From Adiantum capillus-veneris (Eukaryota; Streptophyta; Polypodiopsida; Polypodiales; Pteridaceae): 64,000 bases of DNA. Positions within the stretch are counted from its first letter, which is position 1. Each line of letters opens with the position of its first letter. The notes beneath the pieces were generated by a model, which searched no databases, was not told where the DNA came from, and saw only the letters and a program-made list of their open reading frames with translations. Both the position numbers and the translations under genes were made by a program. The stretch is taken from assembly GCA_014529385.2 (NCBI GenBank), contig CM043962.1, forward strand, positions 87,467,680 through 87,531,679, written 5' to 3'. Shown here piece by piece: positions 1 through 10,893 of this stretch.

Positions 1-246
1 GGGCTTGTCGGTCAGGTAGGAATGGTTAAGAGTGATCGCCGATGAGAGGCGCACTCTAAAATTGGAACCTATAATGTTTGGGTAAGATTGGCTAAGTGTG
101 GGCGCCCAAATGTGAACGGGCAAGCCCATATAAAAGTCAATCTAAACCTAAAATACCTCATTCTCTCATTTGTGCAATGCAAGAAGAGTGCTCTTGCTCC
201 ATCTCCTTCTCCGTCTCCTTTGTGTACTAGTGTGTGTGTGTGTGTG

Positions 247-339
<93 letters not shown>

Positions 340-569
340 ATTGTGGCAGCATGACGGCGGCGAGGCAGTTGAGCACGACGCAGTGGTGGCTCCCTCTTCT
401 TCGTGGCGAGGAATCCTCCACAACAACAGCAAGCGTAGAGCGGTGAGTGACACATCATTGTCATCTTTGAGCTTACTAGTTTAGTCTAGTTGCATGCTTG
501 GAGCCATCTGTGGCTCGCACACAGTGCTAGGCAAGACCCTTGCTTCGATACATGCGACAGAAGCCCACA
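1..569 (+). mobile_element. LTR, plus orientation, left edge (5' end outside window)
   Basis: A TATA-like CCATATAAAAGTC lies near 124-136, followed by a compound GT/GA microsatellite. The block 340-569 is similar, in reverse orientation, to 10,898-11,135, which is the 5' LTR of the minus-strand element in this region. It ends in CACA near 569, where the similarity stops. No primer-binding site follows it; instead minus-strand protease coding begins about 85 bases later. It is therefore not in the orientation expected for the 3' LTR of the 0.6-10.9 kb element. It is either a separate LTR of the same family or the product of an inversion. Confidence 0.6.
229..338. repeat. Compound microsatellite (GT)n(GA)n
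   Basis: About 10 GT units run directly into about 45 GA units. The apparent ORFs across it (Arg-Glu or Ser-Leu repeats) are translation artefacts. Confidence 0.97.
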
Positions 570-653
570 ATTTGACTTCCCTGTTCCTGAGCTAGGTGGA
601 ACAAATCGTTCTTTCTTCGGTACCCAAACTAGCTCTGGAGCGGGTGTGTAGCA

Positions 654-1431
654 TTACGTGATTTTTTCCTTTCCACGATCTTCAATTTGTTTTGGAGCTA
701 CGGGATTGGTCTCACATGGGTCAGGTGACAAGTAAGAGCACAATTTACATTTTGACACCCAAATTTGATCATTTCTTTCATAGTAGCCTAGGGCTTCCAA
801 TAGTTTTTTGAGAATCCAACGCAACGTTTCTTTATATTTCTTGGGGCGAGTGGGACGTCTCTTACCAGGCTCCTGTCTTTGATCACTAGCTATGGTCGCT
901 AAAGAAGCTTTAGGGACCCACTTGTATGTTTTCTTTGTTATATTAGGATGGGTCTTGTGTATCTCAAGCTTTATTTCAACTACAACAGTTGAAGCTCTAG
1001 AGAGTTGGGCTATGGGGACATATGGTTCAACCTCTTGGACATGCAATGTTTTGAATTTTATTTCCTTAAGAGGCAATATCTCAAGGACTATGGCTTGAGT
1101 GGCAGGGCTAAGAGTTGGTTTCTGCGTTGTGACATCCCCAATCCCCCAATCAATAGTGCATTTGGTGGCTATCATCCACGTGCGTCCTATGTTTATATTA
1201 CCCTCCATAGTTCCAGCAGGCATGACAAAAAATTCTTGAGCTACAACCCCATTATCATAAGTGACATAAGTGTGTCAAATTCCCAAAACCATAGTATTTT
1301 TCTTGTTGACACCCTTGACTTGGATAATACTCTGAGATAGAGGTGGCTTCCCTAATTGACACCACCCCCCATATGATAGTAGATTATACTTAGCACCCGT
1401 GTCCAATAATGCGTTATATTATACTCTCCCA
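654..1431 (-). pseudogene. Second retropepsin-like domain (DTGA type) plus C-terminal tail
   Basis: On the minus strand near 1,400 the sequence translates to ALLDTGAKYNLLSYG, a canonical aspartic-protease active-site loop. It is followed by a flap-like stretch and near 1,170 by GRTWMIATKCTIDWG, the usual C-terminal ILG-W-type strand. An in-frame TGA interrupts it near 1,276. The 189-residue open tail (1,223-654) continues with a Lys/Arg-rich region and a Cys-containing end with no domain I recognise. This lies about 1.2 kb downstream, in element sense, of the other retropepsin-like domain at 2,312-2,764, so the element carried two protease folds. Function is inferred from motif only. Confidence 0.6.
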
Positions 1432-2311
1432 TAGAGGCTATTTAGTTCAATTGGATATCATAGAGGTGGCTTAGATTCCAATGAATCATCATCAATGTCT
1501 TCAAAAAATGCTTCCGTGATCCCCAGATTAGCCTCTCGTTGGCGCCTAAGATGTTGTTATCTTTCTCAAGCCTCAACTCTTGCTTAGATATTTTTAAGCT
1601 CTACCTGTTCTTTGGCTGCTTTCTTTTCATTTATTCTAGCACGCACATTTTCTTGATATTGTCACCTCTTATATCTCTTACTCTTCTTGTCTAATTTTTG
1701 ATTACGGTTGATCTCTAATGAAGAGTCACTAGATGAATCGCTACTTGTGTCTTTTGCTTCCTTGGATAGATTGTCATCTAGGGTACCACTGGGCCCTGAA
1801 TGGTTTGTCCCCACATTTGTACTAAGATTTAACTCAGATTCTTCGTCCTCAGAGTCAATTGCAATTGATGATTCTGACCCCAAATTGTGTGGGCTATAGT
1901 CTTGTGAGACGCTACTGGTTCCAATGTAAGTCAAGCCTTCATCTTGTAGGTCAATAGAAGCTATATGCATTGCTTCTAGAATATTTAAGGGTACAAGTGG
2001 TGGAATTTCATCCCCCTCAGGTGTTACCCAGGTCGTACCCCTGTTTTCTCAAGTGTCTATGGTTGCTGCTAAGTGGACCCAATTCACATTGTCAAACTCA
2101 ATCATCCTAGGTAGTACATCCATATAAGTAGAATCTTCCCCCACATCGGTGTCCATTTTACATGTGTAACAATACTTCAATGGGACCGAGTAAATTGTGG
2201 TGTCAGATCTATGATCAGTTATAAATCTGCTTCCTAGAGGATGGCTCGACCAGTTTCAAGATCCACTCGAATGCTAGAATCTTGGAACTGCAAGTAGACA
2301 TGGTTTTTAGA
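1432..2311 (-). pseudogene. Linker between the two protease domains
   Basis: The minus strand keeps open stretches (for example 1,970-1,662, 102 residues, with an Asp/Ser-rich acidic segment and a basic C-terminus). Elsewhere it is broken by stops. No recognisable domain is present. Its position between two retropepsin-like segments suggests polyprotein linker sequence. Confidence 0.4.
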
Positions 2312-2764
2312 CTACTCATGCACCATTTTTGCTTCCCTCATGAGAGGACGTCCTAAGATCACCTCAGATGCCATAGTGTGCTTGGAGAAATCCATAACAA
2401 TGAAGGCATTTCTTATTTTATGTCCAAAGATCTTGCTTTTGAGATCTTCTAGCATCCCAATAGGTTTAACAATAGACATATTGGCCATCTTTACTACTAT
2501 GGTTGTGGTCCCAAGGTGAGGTCTTCCCATAGTTTCGCAACAATTTTTAGTCATAATGCTAACCCCAGTGCCACCATCAAGGATTCCCTTCACAGTTAAT
2601 CCCTTGGTAGTGATTGGTATGGATGCATTGGATTCATCGCCCTCAAAGTATTGTCCCAACTTGTTAACATGTATTTCTACAACAAGGTTCTCATCTAGGT
2701 TGGGTTGTGGATTTAAGTGTTCCTCCTCTATTGGCATCTCCCTAGCTCCATCCCATCTGTGCAA
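2312..2764 (-). pseudogene. First retropepsin-like domain (DGGTG active site)
   Basis: The 150-residue open frame contains GILDGGTGVSIMTK, matching the D-(S/T)-G loop of plant gypsy proteases in its common DGG variant. About 75 residues later comes EVILGRPLMREAKMVHE, the conserved C-terminal strand. Spacing and hydrophobic pattern fit a retroviral-type aspartic protease. It directly follows the gag frame on the same strand. The fold assignment is good. Activity is doubtful because Gly replaces Ser/Thr and the element is decayed. Confidence 0.65.
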
Positions 2765-4802
2765 ATTGTGGTAGCCCGACCTTCAGTTCTCCATTGAGGA
2801 AAGCTCGAAGAGCTAAGAATAGCTCAGGGTCTCCATATAGTTTGGACATGATAGTGGTTCTGACTTCTGAAGCCATGAAATCCATCAGTTTGGCAATATT
2901 TAACGACACCTTTTGGGCTTTAGTCCCTTGACGTGGGGAAGATGGGATCTCCATTTCTTTGATAGGATTAGGTAGTCCCTCTATAAACATTATTTCCAAC
3001 AAGAAGTGACTCTGCCCACTTTCCCATGACTTTAAGTGAATTTCTTCTTGGATGACCCTAGGTATGGCTGAGGGTCTATGGACTTTGTGAGGTTGTTGTT
3101 GCGTAGGGAACAATGTGTCTGTAATCTGGATCTACGTAGGTGTTGGTTCTATATCCCTTTGGGCATCTTCTACCAAACTCATTAATTGCTTGACTCTCTC
3201 GATCTCCTCTGTAGGGTTTGGATAAGTTCCTATCTTTTTCTTGGATCCTGGCCATTGTGGCTCATGACGATCTTCCTTGTTGGTTTCTTTCTTAGTGGTC
3301 GTTTTGGTCTCCATGGTTTCACTTGAATCAGAATCCTCTTCAACGTCGTTCATATATACGGGGTCGTCACCAGTCCCTATGTTGGTCTTTGAATTGGGGC
3401 CTGACTTCGTTGTTTTTTGCGATCTCTTCCTTTGTGTTTTCTTCTTCTTCTGAGATTGGGCAATTGATGCCGTGTCTCTTTCTTCAAGAATATAATTTTG
3501 GAGTACATTTACTGGTACCACGGGTGTACTTTGTGATGGCTCCTTGGTAACCTCAATCAAGTTTAATGGCGTGATCTTTGGTGCATTTGGATTATTTGGA
3601 CATTGGGCAATCAAATGATCTATGCCACATCGATCACATGAGTATTGGCATAGTAGACGTGCTCGCTTGATTGGTTTACATTAGTGTGGCTTTCTTTTGT
3701 AGCCTAATAGGACACTCGGCCAACCGATGTGGACCTCCACACTCATAGCATTGAAGAGGTGGTCTCTTGGTAGTGTAATTGATATTTTGGCCTCTTGTAG
3801 CAAGAGAACCAGCTACTTGATAGACAGGTTTGACTTGTCCCCAATAGTCCTCCATGTAGTATTGTGGACTTTCTTCAAGTGCATCAATCCCATAGGCAAT
3901 ATCAAGGTCTATATCTTCCTCACAGCCTTCCAAACAAGCAATAGATGACTCACAACCCACTTGATTCACAGAAGTAACTCTCGGATGTGGTGGTTGCGGT
4001 CCTAGCACTGGAGGTGGTAAGGGTTTGTTTGAACAACATTTTGGGCCCTAGGGACCATGTGTTGTGACATTTGTTTGAGAGGTGGGGCCAACATCAATAC
4101 AAGCACTCGAGGTGTGTCTGTCCATGCTAAGGTTGGTCTATTGGCCATCACGCGCTTAAATACTATGCAATCCTTAGCTGGATGACCATACCTCCTACAA
4201 GAATTGCAATTCCCATTGAATTTTACTTTAAAATAGGGCATTCACTGGTACTATGCGGACCATAGCATACTGAGCACCATTGCTGCTCCCTTCTTGGATA
4301 CATATGATCGTTTTGCGGAGCACGATTGTCTCTAAACCTCTCTTGAATGGCCTTGGTGAGATCTGATAAAGTCATCTCAGATATCTTTGGCTCCTTAGCA
4401 ATAGGCTTTAGGGTCATTGGCTGATGCCCCGATGCTTGCGAGCTAGTAGATTTAGGCTCAATAGACACTCTTTCTCCTCGAAACATTAAATTATCCTCCA
4501 ATTGGATCGCATTGGTGGTGATTGCTTCCCAAGTGCTGATACCTCTAATGACTAGGCCATTGTAGATATCCTCATGTCGCAATCCCCTAATGAATCTATC
4601 AAGCAATTAAATTATCCTCCAATTGGATCGCATTGGTGGTGATTGCTTCCCAAGTGGTGATACCTCTAATGACTAGGCCATTGTAGATATCCTCATGTCG
4701 CAATCCCCTAATGAATATATCAAGAAATTGATTATTATTGAAGCGCTCATTTGGATTACAACGGGAATTCAAATGCTTCAAGCGACTAATAAAGTCTCTC
4801 AC
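2742..4802 (-). pseudogene. gag C-terminal half with four zinc knuckles
   Basis: Successive minus-strand frames encode part of the retrotransposon gag domain (4,802-4,600, ending around IRGLRHEDIYNGL). Four CCHC knuckles follow: CSVCYGPHSTSEC near 4,260, CNSCRRYGHPAKDC near 4,195, CYECGGPHRLAEC near 3,735 and CDRCGIDHLIAQC near 3,625. Three use CX2CX3HX4C spacing and one CX2CX4HX4C. Downstream is a Lys-rich and Ser-rich linker (3,614-3,132), then a predicted helical segment (3,113-2,742). Stops and frame changes separate the pieces. Four tandem knuckles are more than the one or two common in plant gypsy gag. Confidence 0.65.
4485..4727. repeat. 121-bp tandem duplication inside gag
   Basis: The sequence starting ATTAAATTATCC at 4,485 recurs at 4,606, with very few differences over the next 120 bases. 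The period of 121 is not a multiple of three, so the duplication shifts the gag frame. Confidence 0.9.
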
Positions 4803-4856
4803 CGACTCTCCTTCCTCTCGTTGGGCTTTCTAGAGCTGAGAGGCTACACGCCAAAG

Positions 4857-5047
4857 TGTTGGGGTTAAGGCCTATGTGCCTTGACCGGTCGCCCAGATCA
4901 TGGGCGCCCGCCCACTGTTACCCTATACTTATAGTGAGTATACTGTATAGAGGGAGCTGCAACTTCACAGTCTCCCCACCCACATCGTGTGTGTGTCTCC
5001 TTCTCTCTCTCTCAGTCTCCGTCTGTGGTGCTCCCCGATCCCCTTCA
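4857..5047 (+). repeat. 5' LTR of the copia element (191 bp)
   Basis: It starts TGTTGGGGTTAAGG and ends CCCCTTCA. A palindromic segment (TATACTTATAGTGAGTATAC) is followed by CT-rich sequence. It is nearly identical to 8,039-8,287 except for a 58-bp segment present once here and twice there. Confidence 0.93.
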
Positions 5048-5049
5048 AT

Positions 5050-5061
5050 TGGTATCAGAGC
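5050..5061 (+). promoter_or_regulatory. Primer-binding site, initiator tRNA-Met type
   Basis: TGGTATCAGAGC lies two bases after the 5' LTR and is the standard plant copia primer site. Confidence 0.92.
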
Positions 5062-6301
5062 TTTGGCTTCGCGACAGATGGAGTGCTACAGAGAAGTGAG
5101 CTTTCGGCTATGGTGAGCTCGCTTTCGGTGGAAGCTTGAGATCGGTGAGCAACCACCAGATCTGTGCTCATGGAAGCTTGAGGGGCATTGCCAAGCTTGA
5201 GGGAAGAGTGTATTGCAAGTGTGTATGGTTATTTGCAGCCATACTTGCAAGAAGAATGCAGATTTTCATTTCCGCAGGTCATTTTTCGAGCCCCAAAAAC
5301 AGTGTTTTTTTGCATAACTTTTGCATACGGAATGCGATTTATGCAAGGTTAAGGTATAACCTGGGGTTTTGGCACGCTCCGGACGCAATGGTGATGTCTA
5401 TTTGAGCTGATTTTGACCTCTGAAATTTCTGCAGCAGCAGCAAGTTTTTGCTACGTTTTTGGACCAAAAATAGCATTTTTTGGCATAGCTTTCACACCCG
5501 GACTCGGATACATGTGATCCAGGAGTCTACCTTGGGGTTTTGGCATGCTCCGGACGCGCTCGTCATATAAGAATTTTAAAATTCTGAACGTTGAATTTTC
5601 TGCAGCAGCAGTTGTTTATTGTGTGTCTAGGATTCCACACATGGTTTGCTCTCAGATGTGAGAGTGATATTTGCTGCAAGTTTTCCTCACAGGTGGGAGG
5701 ATACGATGCATGCCTTATGTGGTTTGATGCTCAGAGAGACTAATGTGATTGCATTTTGAGCTCGGCAATGTATGCCTCGAGCATGTTTTTTGGCAGTCAC
5801 AGGTAGAGCAGATATTTGTGTACTAGATTTGCAGGTGTTTGCAATGATGTATGCAAAGTGTGGAGATTCGTACATGCATTTGGAGTGCGGTTTGATGCGC
5901 TTTGGTTGCTCATGGTTTTGAGCGTGCAATCAGTTTGGTTACTGGTTTTGTGGCCGTTTTACTGACGAAACTCTGGCGAAATTTTCCCAGGAGTTTTATG
6001 CGCATCATTTATGCGATCTAGGTAGAGATTGCGGGTTGCACTCAGCATTTGTGTGCGGTGTTCTCTGCAGGTGGGAGATTTGTGCGTGTGTATGCATCGA
6101 TACCGCACAGTGTGGGCTTGGTGATTAGCTCATAGATTGCAGTGTGATACTAGAGCAGGCGAGGCTTGTATTGACATTGCGGGAGCTCTATTTTGCAGTG
6201 AGTCTCACAGGTTTAACATTGTGCTTCTGACCATATTTGTAGACAGTTTCCAGGTGTTGTTGGTGAGGTGATTTTGCTTTCTAGTTTGTTACATTGTGCT
6301 C
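5062..6301 (+). other. Long untranslated leader of the copia element
   Basis: About 1.24 kb without a convincing frame. Two degenerate copies of a roughly 130-170-bp unit occur near 5,310-5,440 and 5,480-5,612. Both end in a CTGCAGCAGCAG-type run and share a GGGGTTTTGGCA(C/T)GCTCCGGACG segment. No host gene is seen. Confidence 0.6.
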
Positions 6302-7528
6302 ATGGCAGAGACAGGTGATCGCTCAGGTTATGATCTCTCCGAAATGTGCATGTTTGATGGGTCAGACTTTGCAGCATGGAGAGAGTGTATGCTTGATGCA
6401 TTGACACAACGAGGGTTGCATCGACCATTGAGTGGTGATGCAGGTAGACCTTCAAACATGTCTGACGATCAGTGGCAAGAGCTAGAGGAGATGGCACTAT
6501 CTACACTCTCTTTGCACCTTGCGGAATTTGTATATGCTCTTGTTATGTATGAGACTACTTCGAGAGCACTTTGGCGTAGATTACATGATATGTATGATAG
6601 ATCTGAGTCATCACGGACTCGTGTGAGACATATACATTCACGAGCACGCCGACATGTGACATGTTGGTATTGTGGTCATTCTGGACACGTTAGACGGTGC
6701 TGTTTTCGTCGTATGCGACATCGTAGGAGACATGGCAGTCTCAGAGATGTATGTAGTGATGCCATGGACTCAGTTGCTTTGACAGTTGAGGCAGATGTAG
6801 TGTCGGAGTATACTAGTGACGGGGATGTCACTTTTACCTCGAGCTATGCACGAGATGCTATACATGTGGATAGTGCACTCCCTTCGCAGTGGTTGCTAGA
6901 CGCAGATGCTATGTTTCATATCACGCCGCATCGTGAACGGTTTTGTGGCTATTCTAGCGGGATGCTTGGCAGTGTACGTTTGACCGATGGATCGGTGCAT
7001 GCGATAGTAGGTGCAGGAGATGTGAGACTGTCATTACCGAGTGGTTCATCTTACTTGTTACGACATGTGCGCTATGTACCAGATTTGACAGTGAGTTTGA
7101 TCTCCATTGGTCAGCTTAGAGATTGTGGATGTCAGATTTCGCTACGAGAGCGAGATTTTGTGATGTATTTGGGTTCGCTAGTGATTGCGAGAGGTGCCAG
7201 GAGTGGTCCAGGTTACCCATTGCATGTGGATCACGAGAGAGACGATGTTTTCTCTGTGATCATGCAGCCAGGTAGACAGCGAGAGAGCAGGCGAGTCTCT
7301 TTTGCTTGTGGGTTGCAGGATGCTTTGCATGGAGTGCAGAGCAGTGACCTTGTTGTGCAGGTTGTGTCTACGGATGCACATGTAGAGCGGGACAGCTCTA
7401 GTGAGTCACAGCAGGACGAGTCATCAGAGGTGATGACAGAGATGACTCACATGGATGCTGAGATGTCGGCTATTGTGGAGTCATTTCTTGATATGCTTAT
7501 GCCAGAGCTTGATGCAGATTCAAGATAG
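6302..7528 (+). CDS. copia gag-protease polyprotein (truncated)
   Basis: I choose the ATG at 6,302; the frame also opens at a GTG two codons earlier. The N-terminus (FDGSDFAAWRECMLDALTQR, about residues 15-35) is a copia gag start of the UBN2/DUF4219 kind. A CCHC knuckle CWYCGHSGHVRRCC lies near residue 120. The protease region begins about residue 198 with WLLDADAMFHITPHRERF, aligned to the family's WxLDSGASxHMTP. The catalytic DSG is thus replaced by DAD, so the protease is probably inactive. A GAG-pre-integrase-like stretch (HVRYVPDLTVSLISIGQL) follows. The frame ends at TAG 7,526-7,528 and resumes in the same phase. Integrase and RT are missing. Confidence 0.8.
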   Translation: MAETGDRSGYDLSEMCMFDGSDFAAWRECMLDALTQRGLHRPLSGDAGRPSNMSDDQWQELEEMALSTLSLHLAEFVYALVMYETTSRALWRRLHDMYDRSESSRTRVRHIHSRARRHVTCWYCGHSGHVRRCCFRRMRHRRRHGSLRDVCSDAMDSVALTVEADVVSEYTSDGDVTFTSSYARDAIHVDSALPSQWLLDADAMFHITPHRERFCGYSSGMLGSVRLTDGSVHAIVGAGDVRLSLPSGSSYLLRHVRYVPDLTVSLISIGQLRDCGCQISLRERDFVMYLGSLVIARGARSGPGYPLHVDHERDDVFSVIMQPGRQRESRRVSFACGLQDALHGVQSSDLVVQVVSTDAHVERDSSSESQQDESSEVMTEMTHMDAEMSAIVESFLDMLMPELDADSR

Positions 7529-7963
7529 ATGGATACTCTTGGTACACATGTGATACGTGGTGGGCACGAGGAGTCACTCCAGAGCTCGGAGTCAGAGTGC
7601 CATGGTCTCTATGATAGGGGACAAGATTGCCATGAGTTGAGTTCTGAGTTGAAGGTGGCAGAGATTGCCAGGGTTGCATCAACGTTCGGTGTCCTCATGT
7701 ATGAGATGCTGATCTCGAGGCCCGATATAGCAGCTGCAGTGGGAGCATTTGCAGCAGGGTTGATTAGTTGTTCGATGACTGATCTTGGCATAGAGCATAG
7801 GGGAGGTTTGCAGGTATTGGACCGATACTTGCAGGAGTGCATGAGCTCTTGTAGACTATTTGCAGAGCTTGGAGCTAGCTCTGTGTGGCTTCCGCAGCGG
7901 GATGTTTGTCTATCAGTAGAGCCGGATGCACTAGCTCATCGAGAGTCAGTGGGCATAGGTTGA
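7529..7963 (+). pseudogene. Residual copia RNase H-proximal segment
   Basis: This is in the same phase as the upstream gag-protease frame, separated by one TAG. It contains GVLMYEMLISRPDIAAAVG, the conserved copia motif just before RNase H (family form: VGSLMYxMxxTRPDIAxAVG). An EH...L-YL pattern follows within about 40 residues, and then the frame loses similarity. The element therefore retains both ends of the polyprotein with the pol centre deleted. Confidence 0.7.
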
Positions 7964-8026
7964 GAGAATATCTCACCTTCTATTAGTTGTACACTAGTAG
8001 ATCTTGCTTAAAGGCACATTGGCCTT

Positions 8027-8038
8027 TAAGTGGGAGGT
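8027..8038 (+). promoter_or_regulatory. Polypurine tract of the copia element
   Basis: AAGTGGGAGG immediately precedes the 3' LTR and would serve as plus-strand primer. Confidence 0.75.
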
Positions 8039-8287
8039 TGTTGGGGTTAAGGCTTATGTGCCTTGACCGGTCGCCCAGATCATGGGCGCCCGCCCACTGT
8101 TACCCTATACTTATAGTGAGTATACTGTATAGGGGGAGCTACCACTTCACAGTCTCCCCACCCTATACTTACAGTGAGTATACTGTATAGGGGGAGCTGC
8201 CACTTCACAGTCTCCCCACCCACATCGTGTGTGTGTCTCCTTCTCTCTCTCTCAGTCTCCGTCTGTGGTGCTCCCCGATCCCCTTCA
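8039..8287 (+). repeat. 3' LTR of the copia element (249 bp, internal 58-bp duplication)
   Basis: It has the same termini as the 5' LTR. It is 58 bp longer because the block containing CCCTATACTTA(T/C)AGTGAG through CAGTCTCCCCAC is present twice in tandem. Confidence 0.92.
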
Positions 8288-8292
8288 CAAAG

Positions 8293-10130
8293 CACTCCCT
8301 CTCATATGTATTCTTTCAAGAATAGTCTCATAAAAGTATGGTAAATCATTTTTTCTTCCACCCTTAGGGTTCTATACCAGTTCCCAACCTTCCCACTTAA
8401 GGTTAGGCTGACATCATTACTCTTATGAAGGTCATTGTGTTCTCCTAGAGAATCTCATATTTGTTCAAGCACTTCGATATGCTTTCTCACATCCCCGTCT
8501 CCACTAAATTTTTGTGTGAGCTTGGCTGTTTGTACTGCCTTACTTCTAGGTTCTCTATCAGGCATGTTACGCATATTCTCAGCAATAGATCGACGGATAG
8601 CTTGAGCAAATGTTGCCAAGTCACCTAAGTGTGTAGGCACCGTGGGTGAAGGCATTCTAGAGACTACATGTGGAGTAGGTATTGGCATTGGGCTTGGCGC
8701 ATAGAAAGCCCTTAGGTTCCAAGTTTGGTACGGTGTTGTGCCATGTGGTGGCCCAAAGTTCATATGTGTGGCCCTAGGAGCATATCAGACGTCGGACGTG
8801 ACATGCTAATGCTAAGCGGTATGGTCCCATGGAAATAAGAGCTTGGGTGTTGTGGTTGTGGAGCATAGGTTTTTGAAACAATGGGAGGGGTAGGGGCTAC
8901 ATGAGTACGAGGATCCATAGGTGTATACGATTGATACACACTTGTAGGTACTATTGCAGGCATTGAGCTACCATGTAGCGGTGATTTACTAACAAATGAG
9001 GTCCATGGCATGGTTTTTGTCATACCCATCACTGGGGTAGGCATGGTAGCCGTGGTGACATAAAGAGAGAGATGAGATAAGCTCGGAAAGGTAAAGCTAT
9101 CACTTGTGGGCTCAGATTGTATTGAGACCCATGGAGAAACTACATATGGAGGATCCATCGGACTTACCGAGGGAGTCTCCATTTGCGATAAGGTTGGTTG
9201 TTTAACCTTCCCTGTATCCAAGAATCTCATGAGGCCCGTTGAAGGCATGTGGATCCCCTTGTTCTGTCTCTCTAGCTCAATAACCCTATGGATGACCTCA
9301 CAAACTCTTTGTTGTTGATCCTCTACACTAGTAGCACCCATTGTGGATTGTAGGACATCTAACCAACCCAGGTGAAAGGTGTGACTTTTGTATAGGTCGG
9401 TTAGAGTTTTCGTTTGTACTTTGTACTCCCAGTTCTCATTTAGGAACGCTCTTGTTAGGATTGAGGTGCTAGGGTTTTTCTTTGAAATAGATGCAATGTG
9501 GCTCTCTATGGGTTGACCCTTAGTGGTCGCTAATTCAGGAGCACTCGATTGCTCTCCTAGCAAGGATATTGACATAGGGGCTTTTGCTTTTAACTCTCTT
9601 AGTTGCTCTGCCTTGCGTAAGATCTCGATTTCCTTTTCCCTAGCCGTAATGATATATCACTCAACCTCCTACACTGCGGCAAGGCTTCTACCATTAGGTA
9701 ATATAACCTCGGAGGGGAATAGCTCTGAAGAGTTAGCGAGTGCAGTGAATGGAGTATTCACATGCACACTCTCCAAGAGCATGGGGTCTACGTTGGTCAT
9801 GAATGGCAAATTTACTTCCCCACCCCCCTCATTTACATCGTTAGCTCCATGTTCGGAGCGAGTGGCTCTACTAAAGGTTTCCTTCAAGCGGCTAAGCATG
9901 CTTGGCCCGGACCGTGGACCCATGGCATACATGTCTTGGCTTGAGCTATCAGGATTAGGCATTGGGTAACCCTCCATGACATCGTAGTCAGAGGAAGAGT
10001 CACTGGACGCAATATGCGGGGCCTGAGTGGTACTACCTTGGGCCCCCGCTGAGGGCCCGGAACCTAAGGTAGATAGGTATTGGGAACTCGCATAATTTGA
10101 AATGCTCGCTAGTTGCTCGGCCTCTAGCAC
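8293..10130 (-). pseudogene. gag N-terminal half of the gypsy-like element
   Basis: Three minus-strand open stretches (10,130-9,669; 9,575-8,760; 8,763-8,455) follow one another with stops or shifts between. The first is Ser/Gly-rich, the second has an extended Pro/Thr/Met-rich low-complexity region, and the third runs into QKFSGDGDVRKHIEVLEQ, the start of a retrotransposon gag core. That core continues past a stop to the copia insertion at 8,292 and resumes at 4,851. The long Pro-rich N-terminal region is unusual compared with compact gag proteins. Confidence 0.6.
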
Positions 10131-10875
10131 ACAACCAGAGCACAGATGTATGTGCCTTTGGCACTCTACAAGCGTCGACGAATATCCTCGAAGATTAACT
10201 GCTTGATTTTTTAGGCGTTTTGCATCCCGTTTTCACTTGTTTTTTGATGTTTTTTAATGTCTTTTTATGATTTTTTTTTGGACTAGAGCATGTGATAGCT
10301 CGAAAAAAGAATATCGCTCAGGGGGTTGTGGTGTGCTTTATAGCACAACATTCGGTTACTCGAAGCTCCGTTGGTCCTCAAAGGGTTGATTTTTACTTAG
10401 GCGTGAGGCTAAAATAAGTAATTCCAAAGGGTGACTGAGGCCTGAGCCTGAGCGTGGGCTTGGGCTTATGCTTGGACAATGTTACCGACCCCGATCCTAT
10501 GTTTTTTTGTTTTTTGGATAAAGTCGCCGTGGCTGCACCGCGCGCGCGAGCACACACACACCTAACCTACCTATTTTCAACTAACAAAGCTACTGTTACA
10601 TACTAACACAGTACTACAACAGCTAATTAAGTAACAGATCTACTTATTGTACCTTACAAAGCTAACATTATAGATCTACTACCTTAATTCTAGCACCTTA
10701 TCAACAGAAAAAACAGTACATTGCAACACCTTATTAAAAAAAACAGTATACTGTAGCAAAAACAAAGGTCACATTCTTCGCACCAAGCCACACACCTTCT
10801 TTCTCTACCTTTCCTACATTTCAAATTGCACCACAAAGCAGCATAGAGTGATATTCGAGCTTAATGCATGGCATT
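10131..10875 (-). other. Leader between primer site and gag
   Basis: About 745 bases with no frame of note. Contents are A/T-rich tracts, a short (CG)n/(CA)n patch near 10,540-10,562 and several near-repeats of TACTAACA-like words. I see no gene. Confidence 0.5.
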
Positions 10876-10893
10876 TCTCCGACAACGGCGCCA
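10876..10893 (-). promoter_or_regulatory. Primer-binding site, tRNA-Asp type
   Basis: The reverse complement reads TGGCGCCGTTGTCGGAGA, close to TGGCGCCGTTGCCGGGGA, the complement of the plant tRNA-Asp 3' end used by many plant gypsy elements. It lies 4 bases inside the LTR end at 10,898. Confidence 0.8.

Larger units (their letters stand above)
4857..8287 (+). mobile_element. Non-autonomous Ty1/copia LTR retrotransposon with 5-bp target duplication
   Basis: The element has TG...CA LTRs at both ends, a primer-binding site matching initiator tRNA-Met, a gag-protease frame, a short residual RNase H-region frame and a purine tract before the 3' LTR. It is flanked by CAAAG at 4,852-4,856 and 8,288-8,292, a 5-bp target-site duplication inside the gag of the older minus-strand element. 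Integrase and most of reverse transcriptase are absent. The LTRs differ by only a few substitutions plus one internal duplication, which suggests a fairly recent insertion. Mobilisation would have needed enzymes from another copy. Confidence 0.93.

Noticed and set aside
69-484. ORFs of 64-131 residues across the GT/GA microsatellite
   Set aside because: They consist mostly of Ser-Leu or Arg-Glu repeats forced by the dinucleotide run and exist in several frames at once.
10876-10893. tRNA-Asp gene piece
   Set aside because: Only the 3'-end complement is present, next to an LTR, which is what a primer-binding site looks like.
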